Below are positions 1 through 12,314 of a DNA stretch of 64,000 nucleotides, one piece after another. Position numbers and translations under genes: made by a program. The notes beneath the pieces were generated by a model. That model worked only from the letters and a program-made list of their open reading frames with translations. It was not told the origin of the DNA and did no database searches. The stretch comes from Botryosphaeria dothidea. Lineage: Eukaryota > Ascomycota > Dothideomycetes > Botryosphaeriales > Botryosphaeriaceae. The stretch lies in assembly GCA_011503125.2 (NCBI GenBank), contig WWBZ02000073.1, forward strand, positions 2,852,001-2,916,000, read 5' to 3'. The stretch's first letter is position 1, and each line of letters starts with the position of its first letter.

Positions 1-1453
1 GCCATTGTCTGATTTTTCCAAAGTCGGCATGCCCACCTGCTCGATTGCGAAACTTGCCGTGATGGTTCCCCAGATCGCCGCTTCTTCAACATTCTGCACG
101 CCTGGAGTGTTTCCACCACGCACCAAACCCACTGCCAGGCCTCCCAGGAAGCCATTACCGCCACCTGTAGGATCAACCACGGCTTCCGCTGACGTGTGGA
201 AGGCGGGCAACCAGACCTTCTTCTCCCTCGAAGCAACATAGCACCCATCTTTCCCACACCTGACGACGACCGCCCCGTTGCCTCTTGCCCCTACTCCAGA
301 TTCCAGCCACTTCTCCGTACACTCCTCAACTGCCTTCCTATCCACATCTCCCGTCTCTGTGACCGTACTCTGCGCAAAATACCCGCCGAGTTCGCCATGA
401 TTGGGGCTCACCACATCGACATAACGGAGAGCTTGCAGACACTGCTCATAATCCTCAGGGGTGCACAGATCGGGGACTGGCTCCCAGATAAAGAGGGGCG
501 GGTTGACCCAGCGGTCGGGCGCCAGGCACTTGCGTTTGAATAAGATGTTGGTGACCAGATCGATGCAGCGGGTGGACGAGCATATGAGGTGGTAGGATTT
601 GGAGAGGAGGAGCTCGGGCGTCAGAGCATCATGGTCGATGCGCAGCTTCTCGGTCATATAGCGGAACGCTGTCTAGTGGTCAGAGCATTGCTATAGACGA
701 GCGGTGTGTGTACGCGGTGACGTCATCCTGCGAGAGGACTTCAAATGAAATAACGATAGACGGAATGAAGGAGGGTTGGTATGTTTGAGAAACTCAAAAA
801 AGGTGGAACAAAGCTTGGGTGCCGAACTACAAGGTGCATGCAGAGGATGGTGCAGGGAATGGCATGTGACAATCGCTGACTTTCGGCCTCGACGTTTGAA
901 CACAACAAAATTACTACGAAGATGTAGCAAAGAAGCTTGAGGCTGGTGTGGATATCAAGCTCGTACTACCGAATTCGGCACTGGTGTTCAAGAGTGGGAG
1001 AAAAAAAAAGATACACGTGAGAGGAAGCGCAAGTTGCGGTGAGAAAAGAAACTGCAGTCCTACCTCGATGTTCATTATCGCCATAGCCATTCCAGCCTCT
1101 GGTAGTCAGTCTGTGAGGAGTTTCTCTGAATAAACAACTGGTATCCCAGTTCTGAACCGTCTCGCGGACCTCTGGCGGAAAGTCGGAACCGCAATCTACA
1201 ATCCAGCCAACGGAGCGTGACAATGGCGGCGGGGACATGATGCGTGCTCCGATGGCAGAGTAGGCGCCTGCACCGCCGACAACATCTTTAACGGGTGGTT
1301 TGGGCGGCTTGAACTCGATGTCATCTGTACACGGCGCACTCAGACTGTGCTCTGGACCATTCTTTCCTGTTTCAGGCAATAAATTCTGCTCGTACCCAAA
1401 ATAAACATGCCCAGCGACACGAAGTCGATGGTCACGTCTTCGTCTTCGGCCAT
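1..1453 (-). CDS. MAK32: Mak32-like PfkB-family carbohydrate kinase (3' end missing)
   Basis: Partial gene running off the left edge. Exons on the minus strand are 1453-1396, 1324-1064 and 668-<1. The first two exons join to give the start of Mak32-like proteins (...SLGMFILDDIEF, then VVGGAGAYSAIGAR and RGWNGYGDNEHR). The third continues AFRYMTEKLRID and carries the PfkB C-terminal signature as VDPTGGGNGFLGG, where classical ribokinases have DPTGAGD; the GGGN form is usual in the Mak32 branch. The family is a putative sugar or nucleoside kinase, and yeast MAK32 is needed for maintenance of a killer dsRNA; the substrate is unknown. The start ATG (1453) is the first in frame with MAEDEDVTIDF. 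Intron 2 (669-1063, 395 nt) is much longer than the other introns here, but family sequence reads straight across it. It is divergent from CAP, sharing 572 bp. Confidence 0.85.
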
Positions 1454-2025
1454 GTTGATGTAGAAGAGCGTGTCGAGGAGGACCTGGAGTGGAAGGGTGG
1501 GCACTGCGGAGTTGGCGCGCTCGCGCTGCACCCTGGCGAGTTCTGGAGAGGCTGCGCGGTGCATGAATGGAGGGTTTGAGATGCAGCCAGAGACGGGAGC
1601 AGGCGAGCCGGCCGCATGGTGGGCCCAAGGCCGAAAGCACGGCTCTGGGCCTGCGCGCAGGCGGCCAGGAGAGCGGCGGCGAGCTCAACCCCCAGTCTGG
1701 CCCGGACACCTCGCCGCCGCCGATCGTTCCTCTCCCCCAAAGACCTGCAGCAAACGTGTCAAACGTGTCCCGGCCAGAGACAGCGCGCGCGTTCTTTGAC
1801 TTGACTCCTCGAGCCCGTCTCAGCGCCTCGACCCTGACGCGCGCGGAACAGCTCCCGAGCTCCTGCACCCGGCATCACGCCCTCCTCGTCACCCCCCCAA
1901 GTCTCGCCGACCCGATCCCGCCGCGAGCTGCCAGCAAGCTCCAGCACCAGTGCCTGCCTCGCCTTGCCGCCCACTGCCCTTGCTAGTCCGCGCAGCAGCA
2001 GCAGCGATCCCCGCCATTGCCCATC

Positions 2026-3930
2026 ATGGCGCAGAACAACATGCATAACCTGACCACCCTGATCAAACGGTAACTCTGCACTCCTTCCCCCAGAATGGCC
2101 CAAAAGAACAAAGACCCGCTGCTCTACCGCCTCTCGTCGCCCGTTCACGTTGCCGACGACGCGCTGACAAGACTTGCCATTAGGCTGGAGGCCGCTACCT
2201 CCCGATTGGAGGACATTGCCTCGTCCACCTTCGAGAAGCCCGCCGGCCTCGATGCCGCTCCGGCTGCACAGTCTGCCCCGGCCGCTCAAGCTGTCGCGAG
2301 AGCTGCCCCGCCGGCTCCAGCAGCTCCTGGCGCGCCTGCTGCTCCCGCGAAGGCTGACGTGCCGCCTATGCTCGCCGCCTTCGACGCCCTCCTGGACAAT
2401 GAGCTGAAGGAATTCTTGGACCTTAGCAAGGATATCGGCGGCTCAATTGCTGAGCAGGTACTGTGAAACTGCACGTCGATTACAGAAAACACACTTGCTG
2501 AGACGTGAATCTAGGCATCAGCACTCTCCGAGGCTTTCGCCGCACAGCGCCAGTTCCTCCAGGTCTCCACCCTCGCGAAGAAACCTGACATGGCTTCCCC
2601 TGTCTTCCTTGAGGTTTTGAAGGATCTTCAGGGCGCAATCGAAAAAGTCGACCAGGTCAAGCAGATCTCCAAGGACCGCGATTTGAAAAATCACCTGACA
2701 ATGGTGGGCGACGGAGTTGGCGTGCTGGGATGGGTTACCATGGACTCGAAGCCGGGCGATGTGGCTGCCGAGCTCTTTGGCGGTGCGCAGATGTACGGCA
2801 ACAAGGTGCTGAAGGAGTACAAGGAGACGTACGTTTTCCAAATTCGATTGGCTGGAGATGAAGTACTGACAGGTATTACAGAGATCGCACTCACGTCGAA
2901 TGGGTACAATCTTTCTACAGGCTCTTCAAGTCTCTCATCCTCTACATCAAGAACAACCACGCCAAGGGTGTACAGTGGAACCCGAACGGTATTGACGCCG
3001 CCGAAGCTCTTCGTCAAGTCAAGTCAGGAGGTACCAACGGCGTCCCGGCAGCGCCCCCTGCCGGTGGTGCTCCGCCGCCGCCACCGCCGCCGCCGCTTCC
3101 TAACTTCGATAACATTCCTCCGCCTCCGCCGGGTCCAGCACCAGTTGGAAAGAAAGCTGCTCCGGACATGGGCGCAGTGTTCAACGAACTTAACAAGGGC
3201 GAGGCGGTCACGTCTGGCCTGCGGAAGGTTGATGCTAGCCAAATGACGCACAAGAACCCGTCTTTGCGTGCCAACTCTACTGTCCCTGAGCGCAAGGACA
3301 GCACTGGATCCAGGGGCAAGTCTCCTGCGCCTCCGGGCAAGAAGCCCAAGCCGGAAAGCATGCGCGCGAAGAAGCCGCCGAAGATGGAGCTTGACGGCAA
3401 CAAGTGGATCATCGTGAGTTACCTGCAGCTATTTTTCACTCTGGTGTCTTTGGCAAGTTACGTTACTTTTCTAACGTGAGATCTTCCAGGAAAACTTCGA
3501 GGACCACCCAGAGCCCCTAGAAATCGAAGCGACCATCGTCCAATCCATCCTCATCACCAAGTGTAACAAAACGACGATTCGTGTCAAGGGCAAGGGCAAC
3601 GCCATCTCTATCGATAACAGTTCTCGCGCCTCCATCGTCATCGACTCCCTGGTCTCCTCGGTTGACGTGATCAGGTGCCCCAACTTTGCGCTACAAGTCC
3701 TGGGCACGCTACCAACTCTCTTGCTGGATCAGGTCGACGGTGCCGCCGTCTACTTGGGCGATGAAAGCTTGGAAACGGAAATCTTCAGCAGCAAGTGCAC
3801 CAGCGTCAACATTAACTTGCCTCCTTCTGAAGGAGAAGAGGACTACACCGAGCACCCCATCCCTGAGCAGTTCAAGACATACGTCAAGGACGGCAAGCTC
3901 GTCAGCGAGATTGTGGAGCACGCTGGCTGA
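2026..3930 (+). CDS. SRV2: Adenylyl cyclase-associated protein (CAP/Srv2), actin-monomer recycling
   Basis: Five exons: 2026-2069, 2184-2457, 2515-2828, 2882-3413 and 3490-3930, giving 534 residues. The N terminus starts MAQNNMHNLTTLIKR and joins in frame to LEAATSRLEDIASS, the conserved CAP opening. An Ala/Pro-rich linker, a helical folded domain (about residues 60-230) and a polyproline stretch (APPPPPPPPLPNF, then IPPPPPGPAP) follow. A WH2-like basic segment comes next, and the C-terminal CARP beta-domain starts at ENFEDHPEPLEI. CAP binds ADP-actin and cofilin-actin, promotes nucleotide exchange, and in fungi links Ras/cAMP signalling to actin. All junctions are GT..AG and keep frame. ATG 2026 was chosen because it begins the conserved motif; the downstream ATG at 2095 lies inside intron 1. 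The gene looks intact. Confidence 0.95.
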
Positions 3931-6900
3931 AGAGGAGAAAAGAGAGAACGGGCGAGGTAATGTCATCATTCAAAAGGGACGACGAGATTTATGTTGTGGG
4001 TTGGGGGAATGTGTACGAAATACGAATTGCATGGAACGGGAAGAAGCGAGGGGGCGTTGGCTAAGTTTTTGGGAAGCGCAGCGTGTTTGTGTTTCTGCGA
4101 GACTTGGCCGCACTTTTTTGAACACACCTAGTTGTTGTGAGAGCCGGGAGATTTTATATAGCATAGACGGGGCAACCTCTTCTTGTATAAATCGACCGTA
4201 TTTTGGCATCTAGGCTACTGCTCAGTCTCTTCCCTTTTTTCATGGCACGGATATACAGCTGGCTTGCTTCTCTTTGAGGGTCCTCACATGTTAAATGGCT
4301 GGATTGCGGCCGCATATGCTGACAATAGCACATACAAAAGGCCTTTGGCTCGCGTGCTGTGCTCCACGATGGGAGAGTGCACATGAGCCTGATAATCGAT
4401 CGTGTCAGCACCTGTCGCTTGTGCTGACTTTGGATCTCGTGGCCTCGAACAGGTCTTCGACCATTAAGCTACATAAACCGCTCTACCCAAACCAAACCTC
4501 TCTCTCTTTTCCTTGACAACGCACAGCACAGCACAGCGTCTTTGCGCTCATCTGTGAGAAGACTCGGGGTCTTTTGCGCTTGTGTGGCTCCGTTCCCTGC
4601 CTTTTGTGGAGGACGTTCCACTCAGCTGTCTGTGGCTCTCTCGGTCCTTCTCTCTTGTTATGGGCAGCGAGATGGCGGACTGTTGCTGCTGGCGTTTGTT
4701 CTGGGAGGCTGACCAAGCTTCTCGCTGGGGTGTGCTGTCTCGGTCTATCGTGGGCAGTGAGGGGGTTTCGTCCCGGATGGTGGGTGATCTGCGTGCGGAT
4801 GGTGATGGTGAGGGACAGCGTTGATGGAGGACGATGAGGGGTGGCTTGAGGGGGTGATGAAGGGAGGCGTGAGAGGTTGGTAGAGTTGATGGGCGGATGT
4901 GGGAGGGAGAGATGTCGAGGCGGTCGGGAATTGGTGACCGTTTCAATGATCTGAGAAGTCGTGGGGTCTTTCTGTCTTCCTACTGGACGAGTGTTATATT
5001 TTTGCCATTTCCGACGATATTCTGCTTGCTGGCGTAGATCTGTCGGTCTTTTTGAAGAGCTCTTTTCATATATAGTTCTCCAGCCTGTGCTCAGGGTGAG
5101 ATGCTTGGTAAGCTTGTTTCGTTCACCGTTTGCACCCTACGGCCAGGATGAGGTAGGTGAGTGGAAGAAGAAACAAAATAAAACAAAGTGGTCAGTACTA
5201 AAAAAAGGCAAAACCATTCGACCGTAGGTCATAGGCCTACATCCGCCGGGGCCTTGGTGATGACCCGGCTACCATGGAATGCTACATCATGTACCGTGCC
5301 GGCCGTATAACCTACAACTGCCCTGAAAGAGAACTTGCGGTTTCGGTCTTTACGCATCAGCCCCGCAAATCTGATCAAAGCACTCACCCAATTGCTCCAA
5401 GGTCGCCACACTTCTTCAATGCTTCCTTCCCACTGACTTTCTCATACAGGCAGCTGCATTGAAAAAGACTCATCCTGGCGTGTGTACTCGGAGAAGATCT
5501 TGTGCCCTTATAAGGACACGGCCCCAGTAAGAATATAGCCCGAAGACACGCAAACCTCGCTAGAATACGCCAATCGCACAGGATCGGGGAGAATTACTAG
5601 GGATCGGAAGCACCTTTCTGGGACACAGATCTGAACGAGGGAGGGCAATTTGGAAAAAAAAAAAATTCGCGGGCGGGTGCGTTGGGAAAATCCAAATCGG
5701 CACCGGAGGCGAATGTACGACGGAACGAGACTAATTGTAGCAGAAGACACAGAGGGAAAAGGTAGAGCTTTAGAGCATAAAAGGTACTTAGCAGGCTGAG
5801 CAACGTAAACTAACGGAATCAGTCTTAGGAGCAGGCGGATCGCGGCTATGGAGCTTGGCGATGACCTCTTTCGTACGAAACATCAAACGATGCTTCGACT
5901 ATCTCCTTGAGACTCAGATGCAGTCATCATGAGGAGTCGTACGAGAGTTCGCCGATTGAGGTGGCCTGTTTACGTTGGCCTGATCAGTTCTTCTGCGAGA
6001 TCTTCTCCTAGATAAGCATGGATCTAGTATGCGGTGTAATTGCTGGCGCGCGAACATGGATGAACTGAACAAGAGGCGGCAAGGCTAGAAGCATTGGAGA
6101 ATTTTAGATGAGCCCCGCGCTCACGTCAGATCATAGCGGAAAGTGAAAATGAGAAGTCTGCTTTTCCTTACAACGCTAACATGGCTCTAAGCCCAACCGA
6201 AACCGCAGCGCCTTCGACGTGGACTCGAAAACGTCTGGAACATTTAGCAGGATCGGTCACATCGATGAGCAACTGCCCATGTCCTAGGAGATGTCGTGCG
6301 CGGAATGCAATGCGCCGAAAGTCGACATGTTGAGGCCGATCTGTACCACCATGGCGTGCATGTTGCATGACGGTATGCTCCAGGTCGACGGCGATGTCCT
6401 GTAGCTGCCAGATGCCGCTACAATTTGTGGAGCGGGGCGTCCTCAACTAGCGCGGCTTTTGGACTGACAGAGAGAGAAACCCGCGGCTGTGACTCTGCGC
6501 GTATTACGCGGCAAGTAAAGTGGCCGGGGTGACCCAACGAGTATGCATGCGCGTGAGAGCTTCGTGCAAAAGTATGACTGGTGGTGAGACTGACTGTCAG
6601 AGAGTGAGGATGAGCTGTTCGTTTCCTGCTCTCGTGATGCTCGAACGAGGCCCAGCACCTATAAAGACAGGGCGAAGACATTGCAGGCGCAAGACGAAGG
6701 GAACCAATGACGCTCATACTCCTGAATGCTCTCAACGTGGAACAGAGCCTCGGCCGGTCTGTGATGTCTTTTGGAAAAGCGCCGGCAAGATCCAGAAGGA
6801 GCTCCGGCATTGAGCGAGAAGACAGTCCGACTGGGAGAGGTCGAAAAGGGCATGGGGAGCGGCGGTGTTGCCGGCAACAACCATGGATTTTATGCTTGGG

Positions 6901-7619
6901 CTGCGGTGGGACGTTGCACGAGCTGGGTTGTCAATCACATGGCTGGGTAGTGGTTTGTGCAGCTGTGGCTCTGGGTTCGGAGAGCGGGAGACGCCCCAGC
7001 AGATGGGTCGTGGACTTGGCGGGCCTTGTCAGGCAAGTGATCGGAGCAATGGCACGGGTTTGCGACTCTCCATCACGCTTATCTCCCAATGGCGGAGGCA
7101 GATGCTGTGCCCCGCAGGTACCGAAATGAGCATGGCGGCAGTCGGGAGCATGCAGGCCAGCCCTCGGCCGGCGCCACGCGGTGCTGAGCGGCACATTGGC
7201 GAGGACGACTGGCATGCGCTGCAGAAACATGGCTTGGAAAGAGCACGAGAAGAAGCAACAAAAGAAAGGAGCGTGGAGCTGGAGACGGTTGCGTGGAGCG
7301 GAGAGCCGCGCCGTGCCGCAGCGGTGGGTCCGTTGGTCTTCCCGCCTCGCTTGGGCAGGCGCTGGGGTCCACCTTTCACGAACGGTCCTTCCCGTCCGCC
7401 GCTCAGCAATGCTCCTGCTGCTGCTGCCATAACGTTAGACGCCGCGTAACGCCCCAAATGAGTTCGAAACCCGGCCATTGGCAATGCTGCTGCCTCGACC
7501 CCGCCCGTTGCGAGCGCCCCCTGAGGCCCGAGCCCAGCAGATAAAAGTTGTGCACCCGTCCCGACACTCTGTTACCTGGTCCCATCCCCGCCGTTTCTTT
7601 TATTCTCGCTTCTGCAAGA
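3931..7619. other. Spacer, 3.7 kb, no supported gene
   Basis: No reading frame here has recognisable domains or convincing spliced structure. The longest frames are Ser/Pro/Arg-rich and look compositional. A short segment near 4430-4475 resembles tRNA box sequences on the minus strand but cannot fold as a tRNA. A 12-nt A tract lies near 5656. The right end holds the promoter of the FAD monooxygenase. Confidence 0.5.
7541..7547 (+). promoter_or_regulatory. TATA-like element before the FAD monooxygenase
   Basis: ATAAAAG lies 73 bp upstream of the ATG at 7620. That spacing leaves about 40 nt of leader if transcription starts about 30 bp downstream. It also argues against the in-frame codon at 7548 being the start. 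Confidence 0.4.
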
Positions 7620-8976
7620 ATGCCCCTCAAGATCCTGATTGTCGGTGCCGGCCTTGCAGGCTTCTCAGCTGCCGTTGCCCTCGCCCGCCACGGCCACGAC
7701 GTCGAAATCTTCGAGCGCTCCGCCTTTTCCAACGAGGTGGGCGCTGCCCTGCACTTCGGCCCTACCACCACCGCCTACGTCTTCCCGAGATGGGGCATCG
7801 ACGCCATGAAGGAATTCCAGGCCTGCAAGGTCGAGAGGTGGTCCAACTACCTGGTCAGGGACGGTGAGATGGAACGAATAGCCGACCGTTATGTAAGTCA
7901 GCATTCGGATCTCTGCCCAGCACCACCAAGCTGACCGAACACTGCAGATTCTTGAAGAACGACGCCGCGAACTGCACTTCGAGGGAGATGAAATAATGTG
8001 CCACCGTGTGGACGCGCATTCGGCGCTACGAGAGAAGGCATTGTCGTATCCCAACGCCCGTCTTCATCTTTCGTCGAGAATCCAGGCCGTCGATCCCGAG
8101 GCGGGCACCGTGACCCTGGAAGACGGGACGGTGCATCGAGGAGACTTGGTTGTCGGGGCGGATGGCATCCACTCGCAGACGGTGCAGGCCATCGCTGGGC
8201 CCGAGTGTGTGCCCACACGCGCAGGCGTCAACATCTTCCGCTTCTTTGTCCCGGAGGAGAAGGCCCGCCAGAACCCCCTCGCCGCCAAGTTCCTCGACGA
8301 TCACAACTATCCCAACGCACACGTCTCCTTTCGCGGCACCAATGGCTCCGTTTCCGTCATCTACACGGCCAGGAAAGGCTCCTATCTCAACTTCGGCCTC
8401 CTCTTCCCTGCAAAAATTGCGAAGCGCGACCTCACCACCATGGACTGGCATGCCACGAGCGATCCCGACGAGGTGGTAGACATTTTCCACGATCATCCGC
8501 AGTTCTTCAAGGAGCTCATTTACCTGGGGGAAGACTTCAAACACTGGGCTTTTCCAGCCCGCAGCTCACCCAAGTCGTTCGTCAAGGGTAAGCTTGTTCT
8601 GATTGGCGATGCTGCCCACCCCCTGCATCCCACACACGCCACCGGCGCTGTCCAGGGTTGCGAGGATGCCGCATGTCTTGGCGAGCTGTTTACCTCGGAT
8701 GCTCTACCGAAAGACGTTGCCGAGAGGCTGCAGCTTTACAATGACCTCAGATATGAACGAGGCATGACGTTGAAATGTGCATCTGAAATTGGCGTTCTGG
8801 CTGGTGTCGACCCGGATACAAGACAGGAAAGCCTAAGAAAATTTGTGCCGAACGGGGCAATACCTGGGGATACGGATAAGTACATCTGGCTCTACAACCC
8901 AGTCAAGGAAGCCCAGGAAGCCCTCCACGCCCATCTCAAGAAGAAGCAGTCTTGGCTAAACTGTGCTGTCATGTAA
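7620..8976 (+). CDS. FAD-dependent monooxygenase, salicylate-hydroxylase type, with C-terminal CaaX-like end
   Basis: Two exons (7620-7892, 7948-8976) encode 433 residues. The N terminus has the Rossmann motif GAGLAG (residues 9-14) ending in the acidic IFER strand. A DG motif is seen as LVVGADGIHS, and the FAD-ribityl motif GDAAHP sits at 311-316. This order defines class A flavoprotein aromatic hydroxylases (PF01494), which use NAD(P)H and O2 to hydroxylate phenolic acids; the substrate here is unknown. ATG 7620 follows a TATA-like element and sits just before the conserved beta-strand. The protein ends in CAVM after a KKK-containing stretch, which fits the CaaX farnesylation consensus and is unusual for this soluble family. 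The P450 gene lies 965 bp downstream on the same strand, so the two may act in one pathway. Confidence 0.92.
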
Positions 8977-9941
8977 CTCATCCATTCCTACCTCATCCTA
9001 ATGTCTTTTCGGGTCTGTATAATTGCTCCTCAGGCGGTCGCTTTCGGTATCATTTTCAGCACTGTATAGATCGCTCTTACACGAAACACATTTCTACTTC
9101 TCGATCATCCGATGTCTGACTTTGTGACGTATTGACAAATAAGCAGACACACCGGTATCCCAGAAAAAGAGTCAATAGGCAAACAGCTGACCTTCAGCTT
9201 TCTGACCACCAGGCTTCATGAAAATCCAATGCAATTTTGCTGACTGACGGTAGATGCCTGGGCACGATCCTGGTGAAGTGGGGAAAAGTGGATAAGATTA
9301 TCCGCAGCGGCTGAGGCTTCCGTGCCCCCTCCCCAATCGAGTAACACTTAGGCGAATACGGTGCGGCCCGCACATGAATGCATCACCGAATCTTGATTGA
9401 CCAGTGTACAAAGAGGGTGTTCGCCGGTGCCTCCATTTATCATCATTGGAGCGTATCACCCAGCCATGTGGATCACCTGTGCAAAGGAACGTTGATGGGT
9501 GCAAAGCCCTACCAGCATCGCATCGGGCAGTAACTAATCGCAGCTCTATATCCGTTCACTACGCATAGATCGTGTGCTAATGCAGGTAAGCAGCAGTGGG
9601 ATCACAACCGTTCTCCATTGTGGCCAGGAAAATATCCTGAAAGCCCTAGATATATGGAGTTTTGTCGAGCTTTCTGCGCACAGATTGGTCATCGCTGACG
9701 CAGGAGGTAGCAGTGTACGTATTCTTCTATCCGTCTGTATGCCTATCCGGGCATGATAACGGGGTTGATGCTTGAGACGGCAATGATCGAAGCCACACTC
9801 AGCCTTACATAGGGCGGCTAAACGGAGGAGAATTCTGCGAGCACCCGCCCTATTTGAATGTCGCGGGATACTGCGCTGCGTCTCAGTCCAGTGTCTTCGC
9901 CATTGTTTTTTCGGTGCAAAGCACTGCCGTTCTTGTCCATC
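8977..9941. other. Spacer between FAD monooxygenase and P450
   Basis: Holds the presumed 3' end of the monooxygenase and the promoter of the P450. In-frame codons upstream of 9942 (for example 9858) extend the P450 frame but add no family-like sequence. Nothing else was seen. Confidence 0.5.
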
Positions 9942-12314
9942 ATGCGAGTCCCAACCACGAATCCGGTTTCGGACGACGTCCATGCTGCAGGTTTCTTGGC
10001 CCAACACCCCTTTGCGGTCCTTGCACTGCTCCCTGTGCTCTGGGCCATAGGTCTTGGTGTTTATAGACTTTATTTCCATCCGATTGCGAGGTTTCCCGGA
10101 CCAAAGCTTGCTGGTTTGACGTAAGTTCTCCTTGTCAACACTCTCGCACTGTTTAACCATGGGGCAGCTACTGGTACGAGACGTACCAAGACTTTTACCA
10201 TTTCGGCAAGTACACGGAGACTCTTTTGGATCTTCACGACAAGTATGGTTAGTACTGTGACTCCCTCCCTTAGGTCAGCAAGAAGCTGTGCTGACCCTTC
10301 GGACCCTGTCAGGACCAATTATCCGCATCAATCCGGACGAGCTCCACATTCGCGATCCCAAGTTTATCGACACGCTGTATTCATGGAACTCGAAGCGTGG
10401 AATAACTAGCTGGTTCACTGGTCCATTTGAGTGAGTGGAATGACTACATAAAAAACGGCTGGAAGACTAACAGAGGGCCAGCTTCGAGGGGGTACGAAAC
10501 AATAGCGCCATCGTCTGCTAGTCTTGTTCTGTTTTGACATGTATCTTCGACGTAGACACACTTCGGTTCTTTGAACCATGACCTACACCGCACGCGCCGG
10601 TCCCCGCTTAGCCGACTCTTCTCGAAACCGATGGTCATCAAGCTCGAGCCTCTCATCAAGAAGAACATGGTCCAGCTATCTAAGAATGTCGAGACTTTTG
10701 CTGGCACAGGGAAGCCACTCAAGCTGGTCGACGCTATCTCGTGCTTTGCAACTGACGTCATCACGGAATACTGTTTTGGACGGAGCTACGGCTTCTTGGA
10801 TGATTCGTCTATGGAGAAAAGTTTGTACAGTGCAATTCACAAAGGAATTGACGCGGTCATCCCCTTTAGGCATTTCCCTTTGTACAAGACGTTTTTCTAC
10901 AGCATCCCCAAGTACGTACTGCCATTCACCAGACAAGAAAGTTCGTCTCAGTTAACAAGAATGCAGGTCCGTCATGAACTGGATGAATCCTGACATAGAG
11001 CTTTGGAGAGCGTTCCGGAGTGTGCGTCAATGCCCAAGTATTTCTACTTCACCTCGAGTGTGCTGACAAACGCTCCGAATAGGACATCCGCCGTCACGTC
11101 CGGGGCCTTAAGCAAGACATTGCCCAAGGAACTTCTAAGCCGACAGAGGAATCCCGCGCCACTGTATTCACCGAGATCCTCACCAGCAACATGCCGGAAT
11201 CTGAGAAGGACACTGAGCGGATCAGTCGTGAAGCGCAGGCTATGGTGCAGGCGGGAATAGAGACCGTGTCTTGGAGTATGTTCTCTTTCTCACTTCCTTT
11301 ATCATCCACTCATCCTCGGGAGCCCTCAAACTCACCCCCTTTCAAAAACTGCACAAGATTCCCATACCTTTGAAATTTAGACACGTTACCGCGTTCCTTA
11401 TCTTGCGCCCAAGCAGACAAGCCAATCACACATCATCATCACAGCAACAGGCTTACCAACAAACACCACAGGCCTCACAACCAACCTCGTCTACCTCCTC
11501 TCCACGCCCCACGCCCTCTCCCGCCTCCGCGCCGAACTCCTCGCCGCCATCCCCGACGACGCCTCCTGCACCGGCCCCGCCTCCCTCCCTCCCTGGACGA
11601 CCCTCGAGCAGCTCCCTTACCTCTCCGCCTGCGTGCGTGAAGGCCTGCGCCTCGGCTACGGCGTCGTGACGCGCCTGGCGCGCGTACCAGAGACCGAGTC
11701 GCTCGTCTATCGGGATGAGGGCAGGGGGAAGACGTGGATCGTCCCGCCCGGCACGCCGGTGGGGATGTCGGCGTACCACGTGCATCATGACGAAAGTGTC
11801 TTTCCGGCGAGTAGGGAGTATAGGCCGGAGAGGTGGCTGGAGGGGGAGGATGGGAGGAATAGGGGGCTGGAGGGGGCGTTGTTGAGTTTTTCGAAGGGGA
11901 GCAGGCAGTGTGTGGGGATGAAGTGAGTTTCTCTCTCTCTCTCTCTTTTTTGTGGCGTCAGTATGAGCTGGCGTTGACTTACTATTTCTTCCCCTTCTTC
12001 AGGCGTGCAGCAGCTGACAGATGAACAGTCTGGCTTATGCGGAGCTCTATATTGGATTGGCTACGTGGGTCCGGTTTTTTGGGGATAGACTGGAGCTGTT
12101 CGAGTGCGGGGTGGAGGATGTGCTGTAAGTGTTGCCTTGTTTGCCCTCCATCGTCGTTTCAAGTTTCCTCTTTTGGAGGCTGAGGAGAACAAGTGGGTGT
12201 GCTGATGCGGAGACTTCTGTTTGCAGGTATGATCATGATGCCTTCCTACCGGCGGTCAGCCCGAAGAGTAAGGGTGTGAAGGTGCTGGTGAAGCCGAAGA
12301 CGGCGAGTGCATGA
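9942..12314 (+). CDS. Cytochrome P450 monooxygenase (trichodiene-oxygenase-like), ten exons
   Basis: Exons: 9942-10120, 10168-10247, 10313-10430, 10482-10491, 10556-10911, 10967-11021, 11083-11275, 11472-11922, 12029-12124 and 12227-12314, giving 541 residues. One N-terminal membrane anchor (FAVLALLPVLWAIGLGVY) is followed by a Pro-rich hinge (FHPIARFPGPK). Later come helix C (NHDLHRTRR), helix I (QAGIETVSW, in place of the usual AGxxT), the ExxR motif (EGLRLG), PERW, and the haem loop FSKGSRQCVG with Cys477 as thiolate ligand. The order is complete, so the enzyme is probably functional. The family oxidises terpenoid or polyketide scaffolds; the substrate is unknown. Without the 10-nt exon at 10482-10491 the frame breaks, and with it the spacing to the family matches. 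Intron 7 is 196 nt. Confidence 0.87.

Noticed and set aside
4430..4475. tRNA-like A-box/B-box sequence on the minus strand
   Set aside because: TAGCTTAATGGT and TTCGAGGCC are too close together to allow an anticodon arm, and no acceptor stem can be paired.
4548..4946. 132-residue minus-strand Ser/Pro/Arg-rich frame
   Set aside because: Low-complexity composition produced by a GT/GA-rich + strand; overlapping frames of similar size exist on the + strand.
7548..7619. Upstream in-frame start for the FAD monooxygenase
   Set aside because: It would begin at the TATA-like element and add residues not found before the Rossmann strand in this family.
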